Positions 34,118-46,435 of a stretch of DNA of 64,000 bases are shown in pieces. The notes beneath the pieces are model-generated. The model did not search any database and was not told where the DNA came from. It was given only the letters and a program-made list of their open reading frames with translations. The stretch is from contig NC_080561.1 of the NCBI RefSeq assembly GCF_030253575.1, positions 11,952,001-12,016,000 of the forward strand, given 5' to 3'. How positions within the stretch are numbered: position 1 is the stretch's first letter; each line of letters opens with the position of its first letter. Made by a program: the position numbers and the translations under genes. Source of the stretch: Rhododendron vialii (taxonomy: Eukaryota; Streptophyta; Magnoliopsida; Ericales; Ericaceae).

Positions 34118-34469
34118 ATTCGGCTAAATAAATCATTTGACTTATTTTTTGGATCTTATTCAAATTTTTTTCACATTTGTTAATTTTTCATCGATTTTTT
34201 GAAGATTATTGTTTTGTCATGACGAGAGAAATTTAAGAAGTAAAAAATTATGATCTAAATCAAATTTTTTTTGAAAAAAGATGAAAAAATTGGCTTATTT
34301 TCCTCTTTATTAAAAAAAATAGATTTTGATCGTAATTTTTTACTTTTTAGATTCCTCTCATCATGACAAAGTAATAATTGTCAAAAAATCGACAAAATAC
34401 TAACAAATCCTTAAAAAAATTGAATAAGAACAAAAAAAAGGAGAAGCCAAATGACTTATTTAGCCGAAT
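34118..34469. mobile_element. foldback MITE, second family
   Basis: The left arm ATTCGGCTAAATAAATCATT continues through TTTGTCATGACGAGAG, and the right arm inverted reads ATTCGGCTAAATAAGTCATT ... TTTGTCATGATGAGAG. The arms are ~115 bases with an AT-rich loop. It lacks the GAGCCGCTCA core, so it is a different family from its neighbour at 34506. Confidence 0.7.
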
Positions 34470-34505
34470 GAGCCCAAAATAAATTCAGAAAGTCTATTGG
34501 TTCAG

Positions 34506-34850
34506 GAAAAATCTGTACCAGTGGATACAAATCTCTTTTTGGGCCCATTTTGGGTCTCAAAAAAATGATCGGAGTCGCTCATTTTGTTTAAAATACTTTG
34601 CTTATGGTTCGTAAAAAAAATAAGCTTAATCCGGTATAGGTAAGAGTATTTACGAACATCCAAACTTTGCTCTAGAATTCAGGAGAGCAAAGTTTGGATG
34701 TTTCGTAAATATTCTTACCGATACCGGATTAAGCTTATTTTTTTAGGGACCATAAGCAAAGTATTTTAAACAAAATGAGCGACTCCGATCATTTTTTTAG
34801 AGCCAAAATGAGCTCAAAAAGAGGTTTGTACCCACTGGTACCGATTTTTT
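34506..34850. mobile_element. foldback MITE (copy 4), nearly perfect hairpin
   Basis: About 165-base arms pair almost completely. The outer part is ATCTGTACCAGTGGATACAA, and the inner part is GCAAAGTTTGGATGTTTCGT with its inverted partner around 34650-34700. The core TGATCGGAGTCGCTCATTTT relates it to copies 1-3. It ends about 230 bases upstream of the TATA box of the MADS-box gene at 35135. Confidence 0.8.
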
Positions 34851-35078
34851 GTCTGTACCAGTAGCACCTCTCAAATAAATTCGCATGTGCTGATGCGCTA
34901 GGAGGTATTTGGAAAGCGTTTTCCATGTGAAGGGTAATTGATTAATTACTTTGCGTAGCTGGTACTAAGATATTTGAAATTATGACAAGCAAAAGAAGAA
35001 TTAAAACCATAAAAGGAAACTAAATTTGCAGAGTTGCAAACAGAAATTAAATTCAATGTACTGGAAAAACAAAACCCC

Positions 35079-35085
35079 TATAAAA
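35079..35085 (+). promoter_or_regulatory. TATA box of the first MADS-box gene
   Basis: CCTATAAAAACG lies 56 bases upstream of the ATG at 35135, which implies a short ~25-30-base leader. Confidence 0.7.
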
Positions 35086-35134
35086 ACGTGTATTCCATTT
35101 CATCTCCCTCTCTTTATCTCTCCTGGTCGCAACC

Positions 35135-36477
35135 ATGGCAAGAAAGAACAAGGGTCGCCAGAGGATCGAGATGACAAGAATGTCGAAAGAGAGTAACCTC
35201 CTCGTCACCTTCTCGAAGCGCCGCTCTGGCCTTTTCAAGAAGGCGAGCGAGCTCTGCACCCTCTGCGGCGCCGAAATCGCAATTGTTGTCTTCTCTCCCG
35301 GCAAGAAGGCCTTCTCCTTCGGCCACCCCTCCGTGGGAGCCATTGTCGATCGCTTCCTCTCCCGCACCCCTCCGCCACCCAGAGGTGGCTCAAGGGTAAG
35401 GCAACTTAAATGCTCCGGCCCGTAGGTATACAGGAATCCACCTATGAGGGGGCCTAGTTGTTTTATTTTTTTGTTTTTTTCCTATAGAAGTCGAAATGTT
35501 ACCTAAACCTAAGCATTGAAACAAATGTCCAAATCAAATTACGCACATTCCGATTAATTTTAGAATCTGAAGACGGTCTTTTTAGTGGGAGTCAAACCTG
35601 GGGTTAACCTCAACATGCATGGACTCTAACAACACATTTTGCATGTCATAAAACTAGAAAGAAATTTTGATTCATTCGATTAAATACAAGTTCCAGTAGT
35701 AGAAGTTTCAGAAAATCTTATTTGCGGACCATTCCGTAAAGAAGGTTTTACGGAGGCCAATCACGCGTGTTCAAAGTGTTTTTTGGACGGTCCGGATTGA
35801 AAATCAATTGTGACTGGTCAAAATTGAAAACGAATCTTAGCCATTGATTGCGCAAATGAGTGGCTAAAATTGCGCCGCTCATGAACAGCTTGTTCACATA
35901 GCCTCCATAAATAAGTTTTTTCTCAAGAAGTTTATGATGGATCACTGATCAGATTTTCCTGACTTAGGCCTCCAACAGACGTGATCAGTCTCTACCGTTA
36001 CCGCCACCGCCGCCAAACCCCAACTCCGCCGTACAGCTACTGGAGGCCCACCGCAACGCCGCCATGCGTGAGCTGACCAATCAGCTGACGGAGGCGATGA
36101 ATCAGCTAGAAGCAGAAAAGAAGAGAGGGGAAGGTATAAACAAGATGAGGAGAGAGAGTAAGGAGAGGTGTTGGTGGGATGGGCCCATTGATGGGCTTGG
36201 TCTGGGCCAGCTGGAGCAGTTGAAGGTTGCCATGGAGGACTTGAAGAGGAATGTGGGGAAGCAAGCTGAGAGGGTTAGGGTTGTTGAGGAGGAGGGTTTG
36301 AAGGCTCCGACAGCGTCGTTCTATGCAGGCGGGACGTCGAGTTTTGTGGGTTCAGGGAGTGGTGTTGGTGGTGGAGTTGGGGTTGATGGTGGCGGTGATG
36401 TTAAGGTTTCTGATGGGCTTGGGTTGTCCATGACTCCACATGGATATGCTCTTGGTTATGGATGTGGGTTTTTCTGA
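35135..36477 (+). CDS. type I (M-alpha) MADS-box transcription factor, AGL62-like, two exons
   Basis: Exon 1 is 35135-35395 and exon 2 is 35968-36477; the phase-0 junction AGG|GTAAGG ... TTAG|GCC gives 256 residues. Residues ~1-60 are the MADS domain ([46 protein letters not shown]), which binds CArG-type DNA as a dimer. The wording [13 protein letters not shown] marks the M-alpha AGL62/61 group, nuclear regulators of endosperm and female gametophyte as known from Arabidopsis. Exon 2 holds a proline tract, an amphipathic coiled region ([16 protein letters not shown]...), the [17 protein letters not shown] motif typical of the group, and a Gly-rich C-terminus. Type I MADS genes usually lack introns. 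This intron contains an imperfect inverted repeat at about 35700-35945. I see no disabling mutation. Confidence 0.85.
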
Positions 36478-37063
36478 TTAGATGGATAGATGGTTACATT
36501 ATCTTCGAAATTTTTATTCATCAGTACACTTTCAGTCGCACGATCATGTCTCGTGATCAATACTACGTACGTTATATATGAAATCATCGAGATACCATGC
36601 GGTTTGGAAGAAGAATGAGACGGGGTAATGCATTATGTTTCTACATATTGTCAAATTCGTTGCGACATATTTCGCATATCATGTATTCTATTCAAATGTT
36701 CTGAGTAGAGTCCTATTGGATGGTTATGTTGAATCTTTTGTAAATCGACTTACTCCGATGGTCGGAATCTTTTATTTTTTAATCTCATTGGGAATATCAA
36801 ACATGCAAATGATCGATGATACAGTTTCTCCATTCATTGGTAGTTTTGGCAGTGAAACAAAGTAACATATATATGCAATTTATTACAAGTCGAAACATAT
36901 ATATAGATTATCAGCAAATTAATAGACTCAAGTGATCATCAATTTAATTTCTTATATTCCCAGAAATAGCCAAATTAGCTTTCATGGTTTGTGATATGAG
37001 ACTCTGCTTATAGTGGAAAATGGACATAAAACATGGAGATTTTCCATTAAGATCCAATGCTAA
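36478..37063. other. 3' region of the MADS gene and intergenic DNA
   Basis: AT-rich; it includes the probable 3' UTR. The last three bases (TAA) are the target duplication of the next MITE. Confidence 0.45.
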
Positions 37064-37265
37064 GAGCATTCACAGTGGAATAAGCAAAACAAAAAATTGT
37101 TAAAATTAGCAATGTTAGATAAAAAAAGTGCTCACATTGGAATAACCAAACCTAGCAACCTCTTAACAACTCATCAAATTTTGATTCTTCAATAATCAAA
37201 GCTAGCAATATTTTTCCAATAATCAAATTTTATCTCTCAATCAAGTATACTAACATTACACAAAA

Positions 37266-37308
<43 letters not shown>

Positions 37309-37828
37309 AATGTTTTCAAAATATAATTTAAAAAAACTGTAACTTTCAGATTTTTTTTCATAAACTTTTTTTTTTACAAAAAACAAATTTTTCAAAAATT
37401 TTAAAAACTGTAAGTTAATAAAGTGTGTTTTTCAAAAAAACTATTTTTGAAATTTCAAAATACTTTTATAGAAAACTGTTTTTTACACAAAATCTATTTT
37501 AAAAAACCATATTTATAATTTTTAAAATTTCAAAACTTTTTGTGTAAATAAAATTCTTTCAAAATTTCTCAAAATTATATTTACAGTTTTTAAGTAAACA
37601 AAGTGTGTTTTGAAAAGCTGTTTTTTCCTTCAAAAATTGCTTTTTAAAAAAATATGCGTTAAATGAAAGAAAAAAGTTTGGAGGACCCATTAGTTTTGAT
37701 ATATTATAGGCAAAAAATAACTAATGTGGAATTTGACATTGTTAATTTTAACAACCTCTAAATGGATAATCAAAATCTGATGTGGCATGTTTTGGTTTTC
37801 ATATTTGCTTATTCCACTGTTGATGCTC
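37064..37828. mobile_element. Tourist-like (PIF/Harbinger) MITE, 765 bp
   Basis: TIRs GAGCATTCACAGTGGAATAA and (right end inverted) GAGCATCAACAGTGGAATAA are flanked by TAA on both sides (37061-37063 and 37829-37831), the 3-bp target size of PIF/Harbinger elements. No coding content; a CT microsatellite lies at 37271-37304. Confidence 0.8.
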
Positions 37829-37910
37829 TAATTAGATCATATATGTGTAAATGAACTTTCTTAATTTGTTAATCTTATTTCGTTGGAACGCCTAAACTAG
37901 CCAAATGTGC

Positions 37911-38075
37911 TTTTTTTTTTTTTTTTTTGTCATTCGTTAAATCCTAATTTACTCTATCCTAGGGGACTCAGAGAGGGGGATGGGTGCTTCTTGGAATCGA
38001 ACTCCGCCCTTGTGCGTGAGAGTATAAGGGAGACACCAACTGCACTCTACTCGACTTGTGCCATGCTACTGTACG
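37911..38075 (-). mobile_element. tRNA-derived SINE with poly-A tail
   Basis: On the minus strand a box A-like TGGCACAAGTCG is followed about 45 bases later by a box B-like GAGTTCGATTCC, the RNA polymerase III promoter of tRNA-derived SINEs. The body ends in an 18-base A run (T run at 37911-37928 on the plus strand). No clear target duplication was found and the 5' limit is approximate. Confidence 0.6.
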
Positions 38076-38261
38076 TAAAGCTAATGTTCTACAAAATCTT
38101 TTTTCGTAGAGTGTGAACGTTTTTGGAGCAAAAAACATGTCATATTACCTAGAGTATGAACGTTTTTGGAGCTTTTAGTTTCCAAATTTACTACACGAAC
38201 TTGTATTTTTTTGGTTTCCTTGATTTCAAGTTAGAAATTTAAAAAAAAAAAAAATTGGTCC

Positions 38262-40862
38262 AGGGTCTATTATAACATGTTTCTAACCCACTAGGTCCAC
38301 TGATCAAGTTTCTAACCCACTAAGTCCACTAATATGTATTTGGTAAGGTATAAAGTCCACTACATTTAAAAAAGAAAATAGTGCTTGACAGAATTACTCT
38401 TCCATTCAAATCTCATCCATTTAGCCCATTATCCCTTCTGCTTTTGAAATCACGCCAATTACGGCAGTGATGTTGGAATTTTGCGACAGAGAGAAAGAGG
38501 GAGTTTTGCGACAGAGAGAAAGAGGGAAGATCACATATAACGTTATATACTCGTTCAACAATTCACATTTAACGTTAGATACTTACATTTTACGTTATAT
38601 ACTCATTCATCAGCTCACATTTAACGTTATATACTCATTCGCACATGACAGAAGATCAAATATAACGATATTAAGGATGCAAACCTAAAATGATTTTGGT
38701 TGTTTTGGTTTAACCTTATATAATGTCATATGTTCATTTTTTCAAGGGATACACATGACAGAAACATATATTTAACGTTAGATGCTCATTCATCAGAAAA
38801 AATGGAATTTTGACCTTGCCTCATATAACAATATTAAATGTGAAAAATCGACATTTGATTAGTGGTTCGGTTGAATATATAACGTTATCAAAAGTGAGTC
38901 AGTGAAGCCGCTGCGTGGATCAGTTCAATAAAGTAAAATATATAATGTTATATGTGAGTTTCTGTGCAGTGAAACTCCAAAAAAAAAAACATATACCATT
39001 ATTTGGGTATTATTCAGAACATGAATAACAAATCAATTTCATTGATTTATTAGGCTTACATAGTTATAAATTTGATCGACAAATCTATAAAATGAATTCA
39101 AAGTCTTCTGAATAACAATATGAAAACAAGATAAATAAATTACACCAAAAGACTTTAAATAAATTAAAATTCTAAATCTAATGACATTGGCTGTCTTTTC
39201 AGACTCAACGATCTTGATGTGGCTCTTCAATTTCATCATGTATCTTTGGTAGAAGGATTTGATGTGGAGGACTCTTCTGAGGTTGGAGTTCATCATTAAC
39301 TCCATCAGCACAGTGTCATTATGGTTATCTGTTAAGAACTAAACTCTGTTATAGACATATATGATTATCAGAAACACACATATAACGTTATATGGTTTAC
39401 TTTATTGAATTGGTCTGCGCAGCGGCATCAATGACTTGCTTCTAATAACCATATACAGATTCAGACATATAACATTATATGTTCAGAAAAACTGGCATAT
39501 GACAATATATACTCACAAAGATTGACACATAAACAATCCACATATAATCACACAACAGTGTATTGACATTTAACCTTATATGTATAAATCTGTCCCAAAT
39601 AACCAATTGACGACATAAAGAATTGAAACGGATTGACAAATAAAAAGTCTACATATAACCACACAACAGTGTATTGCCATATAACCTTATATTTACACAT
39701 ATTTCCACGAAATTCAATGAATACTGACCAAACAATAACGTTAAATACACAAATAATTAACCATCATTTGGGTTAATGGTATATGTTCCGTATATGTGTC
39801 TCATATACGGAGATCATATCAAATCTTTTTATAATATGATTATATGTACAAATAAAAATAACATATATTTATATACAAAAATTAATAAACTACTAAATTT
39901 ATGTTATTGAATAGGTCCGAGCAGCGGCTTATAAACCTGAATATATAACCATATATATTCACAGAGCAAAATGATAATCGAACAAAATGATAAAATACCA
40001 TACATCTTCAAAGAACAAAATGATATTTGTAAACAACCAATAGGAGAATATATAACGTCATATAATGTTACGCAATAACATATAGCATTACAATGTTATA
40101 ACCTAATGTTATATGTTTATTTATATTACAGTCGGTATGTAATTAGGGTTATATGTTAAAGACTCAGATGTTAACAGATAACATCATATGTTATTCCACT
40201 GCAATGAAAATGATTTCAGAAACTCATATATGACATTATATGATCCCATAAGTTCATCCAAAATCCTAACCAAACCAGATCTGAACAAATAGTAACAAAT
40301 AACCTTATATGTTCAACCCTAAATTAAACTTGATTTACCTGTTTGTGTTGAAACAACGACAGTGGTGGGAATGAAGCTGACGGTGGAAAAGGATGGCGAT
40401 CTCGTAGAGATTTGTGCAGATCTTGTTTGGTGACACGCTAGCGACCTATACTTTTTTCGAACACGAAGGTGACGTGAAGGTGAGATGCGATGGCGACTGC
40501 AAGGCTGGGAAGGGATACGACGACGATAGGAGGTGAGTGGCGATGGCAACGGGAACGGGAGGCTGGGATGGGATGTGACGGCGACTGGAGGTGGGCGGCA
40601 ACGACGGCGACGATAGGAGGTTGAGTCGAGATGCTTGTCCCGGCGGATCCCTCCTCTCTCTCTCTGATCTCTCTTTCTCTCCCTCCTCCTCCCCCCCCCC
40701 CCCCCGGTTTGAAGGAAATGAAAAAGAAACTGCTATAGTGGGATATTTATAGTGATTAGGGCTACATGGTTATATTAGTATTTTCGTAGGCTAGTGGACT
40801 TAGTGGGTTATGAAATTTAGAAGTAGACTTAGTGGGTTATGAAACTGCTATAATGGACTTAT
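38262..40862. mobile_element. 2.6-kb inverted-repeat element studded with ATATAACGTTATAT-like palindromes
   Basis: The left end (GTCTATTATAACA ... AACCCACTAAGTCCACTA) recurs inverted at the right end (40783-40861), giving ~75-base TIRs that themselves contain two copies of AACCCACTA(A/G)GTCCACT. From 38520 to 40320 I count about 23 occurrences of the near-palindrome ATATAACNTTATAT, seven or more with exact TAACGTTA. A ~35-base module (CCGCTGCG..TTCAATAAAGTAAA) appears at about 38908 and inverted at about 39395, with a partial copy near 39905. No transposase was recognised; a GC-rich leader-like segment lies at 40330-40710. The superfamily is unknown, and I could not find a clean target duplication. 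Confidence 0.6.
38475..38528. repeat. 26-base tandem duplication
   Basis: TTTTGCGACAGAGAGAAAGA with flanking bases occurs twice in a row near the left end of the palindrome-rich element. Confidence 0.8.
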
Positions 40863-41392
40863 GAAAAATTCTCCCTTTTTTTTTTCTCAGCTAATTTCCT
40901 GTCCATCACACATCCAATATTTAGCCTCCTTTTCCGAGCTACCTATAATGCCTTGATTTACGAATACGTTAATTAATTTTTAAAAATAATTTAATGACTT
41001 TTAAAATTTGGTTTAATAAACAATAGAGTTTAACAATTCAGAGGTCTTTAAACACTAAAGTGAGTTAACACAATTAGATTTTACATATTGCCGAATAAAA
41101 TATAGAGTTTGATAATTGTGGTAGTATTTTTGGAATTTGAAATTACATTACTTAAAATAAACAGAGCTTTTTCTAACAATTCACCCACGGTTCTACAAAC
41201 CTCCTTTCTTGGTTTGGGAGGTTTCCGACGGGGTATTGATTCTCAAGTTGAACGTATTAATGTCCTTCTTCGGTACTTGCCGTGAAATTCCAGGGCAACG
41301 TACGTAACACCATAAGTATTGAAACTCAAACGATAGAGGCCGGCCAGTTGAAAGATAACAGGTCACCGGTTTATTACAAGCCATTAACTTAA
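40863..41392. other. AT-rich intergenic DNA
   Basis: No gene or clear repeat recognised between the palindrome-rich element and the MITE that holds the Harbinger transposon. Confidence 0.4.
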
Positions 41393-41759
41393 GGTCTGTT
41401 TGATAAAACTGAAAACTGAAACTGAATGCTGAAAAATTAAGTACTGGAAGCTAAATGCTGAATTTTTTTAGCTGAAAAGCTATTTGGTAAACATATTGGG
41501 CCTGTTTGGATGAGGTATTGGAAAGGGGTGTTATGTTATACCCCTTTTAACAACTGGGTCCCACACTTAATACCCCGTTTGGGATCCCAAAAGGGAGGGG
41601 TATTCTCTAATCTGGGGATTCCACTACACCAGCTAAAACCGGCTCAGGGGGTGTTAGCCATGGGCTACCCTCGACCAGTTCTTGTCGAATCCCCCCAAAA
41701 TCCCCTCCTTTTCGGACGAATCTACCCCTCCTAATCCCCCTTTCCCACCCCGAGGTACT

Positions 41760-43737
41760 CCCATTTCCTGTCACAATTCTTCGCCGCACTTGTTCTTCGA
41801 AGAGACGAGGGTTTGTGGTGATTTTGGGGTTTTTTTTCGATCTGAACGATTCTTCGCCGCACACAGTGAGGTATGGGTTTGATTTCTTTGTGATTTTTGT
41901 GTTCCTACTCTTCCCGCACTCGCTATTTCGATTCAGTCAAGTTGGTTCGATTTTGGGCGCTAGGTTTTCGACTGGTAATGGGATGCATTGGTTCTAGATT
42001 TTGTTTCAGATTTTGTAGGTTGAAGGTTAGGTTTGATTTAGGGTGCTAGGGTTTCGACTGGTGGGATGCATGTGTTTTCGATTTGTTTCAAATTTTGTCG
42101 ATTGAAGATTATGAAACCCAAACCTCAGATCTTGATTTTTTGGTTACTTGTAAACAGAAAAAAAACACTACATTACCTCATTTTCAGATCATGAAAATGT
42201 CAGCAGTAGCATCCGACACTGTGCATAGGATTTTCTTCTGCTTTGTTTGTTCTTAGTTGACTCTCCATAAAATGAAATTTTGGAATAAAGAAGGCTCTGT
42301 TCATGCACGCACTGAGAAAACACTGCCCATCTACATAGCATTCCATAAAGAAATTGTGGTTATTTCCCTATGTTTCTGCCTCTTTGTTTATGAACATGAA
42401 AATTTGAACACATTTATTGCAGGAAGATATTTGCTTAAAGGTGTGACATTTAGATGTTTTATACATTTTACTATTTTCCTGGTGGTTGAAGTCAGAGCTT
42501 AGAATTGAATTTTTTGTCCGGTTCCAGTTTCTTTCTTATTTGACTCTCAAATTGTGGATGGACTAGCCTCCCTCATTAGCATTCCCAATAGATATTGCGA
42601 TAAATTAGCCATGTTTCTCTCTTTGTTTATGTTTTCATGAATTTTTCGCGGTTCCAATTTCTTTCCATATCTTCTTTGACTCCGAGAGATTGTAAATAGC
42701 CTGCTTTGGTGGGGAGATTTTTCTCCTTGAGGGTGTGTATTGGTTTGTTTTTTTTTTTTTTTCTGCTGGGGAGATTTTGTGCAATGCACTATTCTGTGAT
42801 ATCTCTGCCCTTGTAGATTTTGAGTCCCTCTATACAGGAGAAAAGAAAGAAAGTTGATGTACGTCCAGTTGTTCCTAGAATTGTCTTGTTTATTATTTTT
42901 GTTGATGGGTGGATATTAACATATTCATTACTGGTAGATGCATTTTGGCTTCATGTACTCTCTCTTGTTCAGGGGTTCGACCCCTCTTATAAGTGGGTGA
43001 ATAAACAATTAGGGAGAAAACTTAATTTACCTATTTCCTCATTTTTTTGGTCCATTGTTGCATCAGCATTTTTACAATAGCAAGCAGTAACTTGTTTTAA
43101 GAAGTCATGTGACTTGAAGTGTGCATAACATAGTTGTCATGATGCTTTTGTGTTATTTTTGATTGTGGTATGTCCCCATAGATTATTTTTTCTGCCAAAA
43201 TAAAAGGATAGGATTTGTGTGAAATTCATTCCAATCTTCTGCAATAATTTCCACTGAAGCTAGTAAAAGAAAGCTTGGTTGAGCTGCTATGAGAGTTGCG
43301 AGAAAGCCTTCATTTGCTCTTTCTGACACAAGTGTGGATTTGTTAGTAGGTAACTGTAGGAATGCATGCCATTAATTGTAGGAATCCTGCTGTTAACCCC
43401 ATTCGATATGAGATGTTTATAGTTTTTAAGCCTGACCTTGTAACCTCATCGTGGCCAGTTCCCTTAACTCTCCTAACTTTCGCTTTTCCTGGTGTAGTTT
43501 GTCTTTCTTTAACAGTAGGTTTAGATCAGGATGTTTTAGGATATGTGACGTGACTATATAGTCTTATGTTTTTAAAGGACTGTTCAATTTTTATCCTATT
43601 TAAAGGTCCTAAACATTGTGGTACTTATCAAAGAAATGATACAAGTAATCTAGCTTTCATTCATCAATAAATATTGTGATTCTAGTATTCTATAAGTAAT
43701 ATATTACAAACCTTAAACCTTGTAAGTGTTTTTTAGG
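41760..43737 (+). promoter_or_regulatory. promoter side, leader exon and 5' UTR intron of the Harbinger transposase
   Basis: A GC-richer leader-like stretch ends CACAGTGAG|GTATGG at 41870, a good donor. The transposase ATG at 43738 follows directly after TTTTTTAG|G, a good acceptor. This suggests a 5' UTR intron of about 1.87 kb. No other gene is seen in this interval. Confidence 0.45.
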
Positions 43738-45156
43738 ATGGCAAGATTAAACAAAAAACAAAAAAGGAGAAGAGAAGAGCAAGAGGGGTTCATGGCATTA
43801 CATGCCATTATGAATGCTGTGATTGGTGTTTTTCGTCTGTACTTGTTCATCACCTCCACGTTTCGCCGTCCGGAGCCTCGTCCGGAATTGTCTCCGAATC
43901 CAGACTTTTACCAGTCGCGCATAAACAATATCAATAGGCTTGTACGGGGTAATGACGTGGACTGCCACGAGCAATTGAGGGTGAATAGGTATACTTTTTT
44001 AAGACTTTGTTGTTTAGTCCGAGGTGTTGGGTTAGGGGACTCACGCAACGTATGTCTTGAAGAGAGGGTAGCAATATTCTTGTGGGTCCTCTCTCACCAT
44101 ACGAAGCAGAGGCGTACCAAATTTACATTCTATAGGTCTATTGAGACAATAAGTAGGCATTTCAATGCTGTACTCCAAGCTGTCTTGCGCCTTCACCGAA
44201 TGCTTCTAGTGACGCCCGAGCCTATACCTGCTAACTACCAAGACACTAGGTGGAATTGGTTTCAGGTATAGTCGTGTTCAATTGTTCGAATTTTTTTCAT
44301 TCTAAAGCTTTCCTCTAGTTAGCCATATTCACTTACGTTAATAATCTTTTCCAAATTTGTTAGAATTGTCTAGGAGCATTGGATGGGACATACGTCCCAG
44401 TAAATCCCCCGGCCGTTGATAGGCCAAGATATAGGTCGAGGAAGGGTGAAATTTCTACAAATGTCTTAGGTGTTTGTACGCGGGATCTAAAATTTGTTTA
44501 CGTATTGTCTGGTTGGGAAGGATCGGCCACTGACTCTAGAATCCTTGGGAACGCCATGGAAAGACCCCACGGTCTCAGAGTCCCCCATGGTATGTTCCAT
44601 ATCCTAAGTTGATGTTTTGTTTGACTCCATTACAATTATCCACCCATCAATGTGTTGTCTTCCATTCGTTACAGGACAATATTACCTTGTTGATGCTGGC
44701 TATACCAATGGGAACGGTTTTCTAGCACCATACCGTGGCCAACGATACCACATTAATATTTGGAGGCAAGGTCATCTACCAACAAGCAAAGAGGAGTTCT
44801 TCAACATGAAACACTCCGCCGCTAGGAATTGCATTGAGAGAAGCTTTGGGGTTCTCAAGAAGCGGTTTGCAATTTTGAGATCTCCCTCCTTTTACCCAAT
44901 AAGGACTCAATGTCGTATCGTGTCAGCATGTTGTCTTCTTCATAACCTAATTAAGAGAGAGATGCCCAACGATCCAATTGAACACGAGTACACAGCGTGG
45001 GAACTAGCACATATCAACGATGTCCCTGTTGATGATCACATTGGTGCCGTAGAGAGTTCCAATGAGTGGACCGCAGGGAGGGATGCTCTTGCGGCAGCCA
45101 TGTATAACCAATGGTTAGCCAATGGTGGGGGACAAGTGGAGGGCATCCTTCCTTGA
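43738..45156 (+). CDS. PIF/Harbinger DDE transposase (HARBI1/DDE_Tnp_4 type)
   Basis: Three exons, 43738-44265, 44364-44589 and 44675-45156, with consensus GT-AG sites and correct phases (0, then 1), give 411 residues. The catalytic triad is visible: D183 in GALDGTY, D258 in LVDAGY and E306 in [12 protein letters not shown]. The N-terminal half has the helical DNA-binding region typical of the family ([29 protein letters not shown]). The length fits intact plant PIF transposases. Together with the Myb-like protein encoded next it should excise and insert the element. The ATG was chosen because it directly follows a splice acceptor. It is 184 bases upstream of ORF1 and on the same strand. Confidence 0.92.
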
Positions 45157-45340
45157 TTGTATTTGATTTTGTTGTGTTTGACGTTGTGTTTGACATTGTA
45201 ATTGTACGATTTGTAATTTTTTCGTAACTTTTGTCGTTGAACAACTTGTAACGTACTATTGTTTTTCATGCTCTATTCATAACTTTTGTTTAAAGTCTTA
45301 CTTTTACAATACTTGCACATATTTAAATGCATGTACAGTA

Positions 45341-46435
45341 ATGACTACTAATGAAGTCGAAGTAGTGGACGTGGAAGGGCCGTCCAAGCAAAAACGTAGG
45401 AGTTGGAGAAAAGTTGAGGAGGATGCACTAATGAAGTGCATGTTGAATGAAGAAGGGGATAAGTGGAAGTCTGAGAATGGCTTCCGAACGGGTTACTTCA
45501 CCCACTTGCAAAAGGAGTTACAAAAAGTGCTTCCGGGGTCCACCCTTCAAGCAAACCCCCACATTGACTCAAAGGTCAAGCATTGGAAAACCATATGGGC
45601 TAGATTAGTTGACCTTATAGCCCTAAGTGGTTTTGGGTGGGATGCTGTTAACAATCGCATTGACGTGGAGCAACCTGTTTGGGATGCGTACGAAAAGGTA
45701 ACTCCCAATTTTCAATTCCAATGCTTTAATTGAATATTAAGGCATGAGAATGCCTTACTAAAAGTGCCAATATTTGTGTAGGCCTTTCCAAAAAAGGTCA
45801 AAGGCTTGTACGGGAAGTCTTTCCCTTACTTTGAGGATTGGCAAAGATTATTTGGCAAGGATAGGGCTACGGGGGTGGGTGCAGAAGATTATGACGAAAT
45901 GGCGCGCCCGGAAGTTGCCAACGAAAATGCGGAACCACACAACTCTAATGACTTCTATGAAGCTCTATTCACTGACTACGACGTGCATCTCCCCAACACT
46001 CCCACAACTCCCGTAACTCCCACAACTCCCACAACTCCTCAAGCATTCACACCTCATGCATCACTCCCCACGTCCACTCCCCGTGGCTCAATGCCAGCGG
46101 CCAATGCTGGAGCCCCAAAGGGGAGGAAGAGGACAAGAATGGGTGAAGCGGAGTTATCCATATATGCGAGCATGGACAATTTCTTGAAATCAACCAATGG
46201 GCATGTGGAGAAATTGGCCAATTCCTTCGGATACGAGAAAGAGCTATCCGCACGACGCACGATGGTCAAAGAGGAATTGTCAAAGCTTGATATCACCTTG
46301 GCGGAGAAGTTCAAGCTAAGTGCCATAATCGTTCAATCCGAAGAGAGGGTTGACGACTTCTATGGCACGAAGCCCGAAGAGAGACAAGCTTTGGTGGAGG
46401 CCATCCTCGCCGGTGAGGTGTATGGTCCAATCTAG
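45341..46435 (+). CDS. Harbinger ORF1: Myb/SANT-like DNA-binding protein
   Basis: Exons 45341-45697 and 45782-46435 join in phase 0 (GAAAAG|GTAACT ... TGTAG|GCC) for 336 residues. Residues ~20-120 form the Myb/SANT-like domain (SWRKVEEDALMKCMLNEE, KHWKTIWARLVDLIALSGFG, VWDAYEK). Then FPYFEDWQRLFGKDRATG, a Thr/Pro linker of TPTTP repeats, a basic stretch (APKGRKRTRMGE, a likely nuclear localisation signal), and a helical C-terminus (SKLDITLAEKFKLSAIIVQS). In known PIF/Harbinger systems this protein binds the transposon ends and brings the transposase to the nucleus. No defects are visible. Confidence 0.9.
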
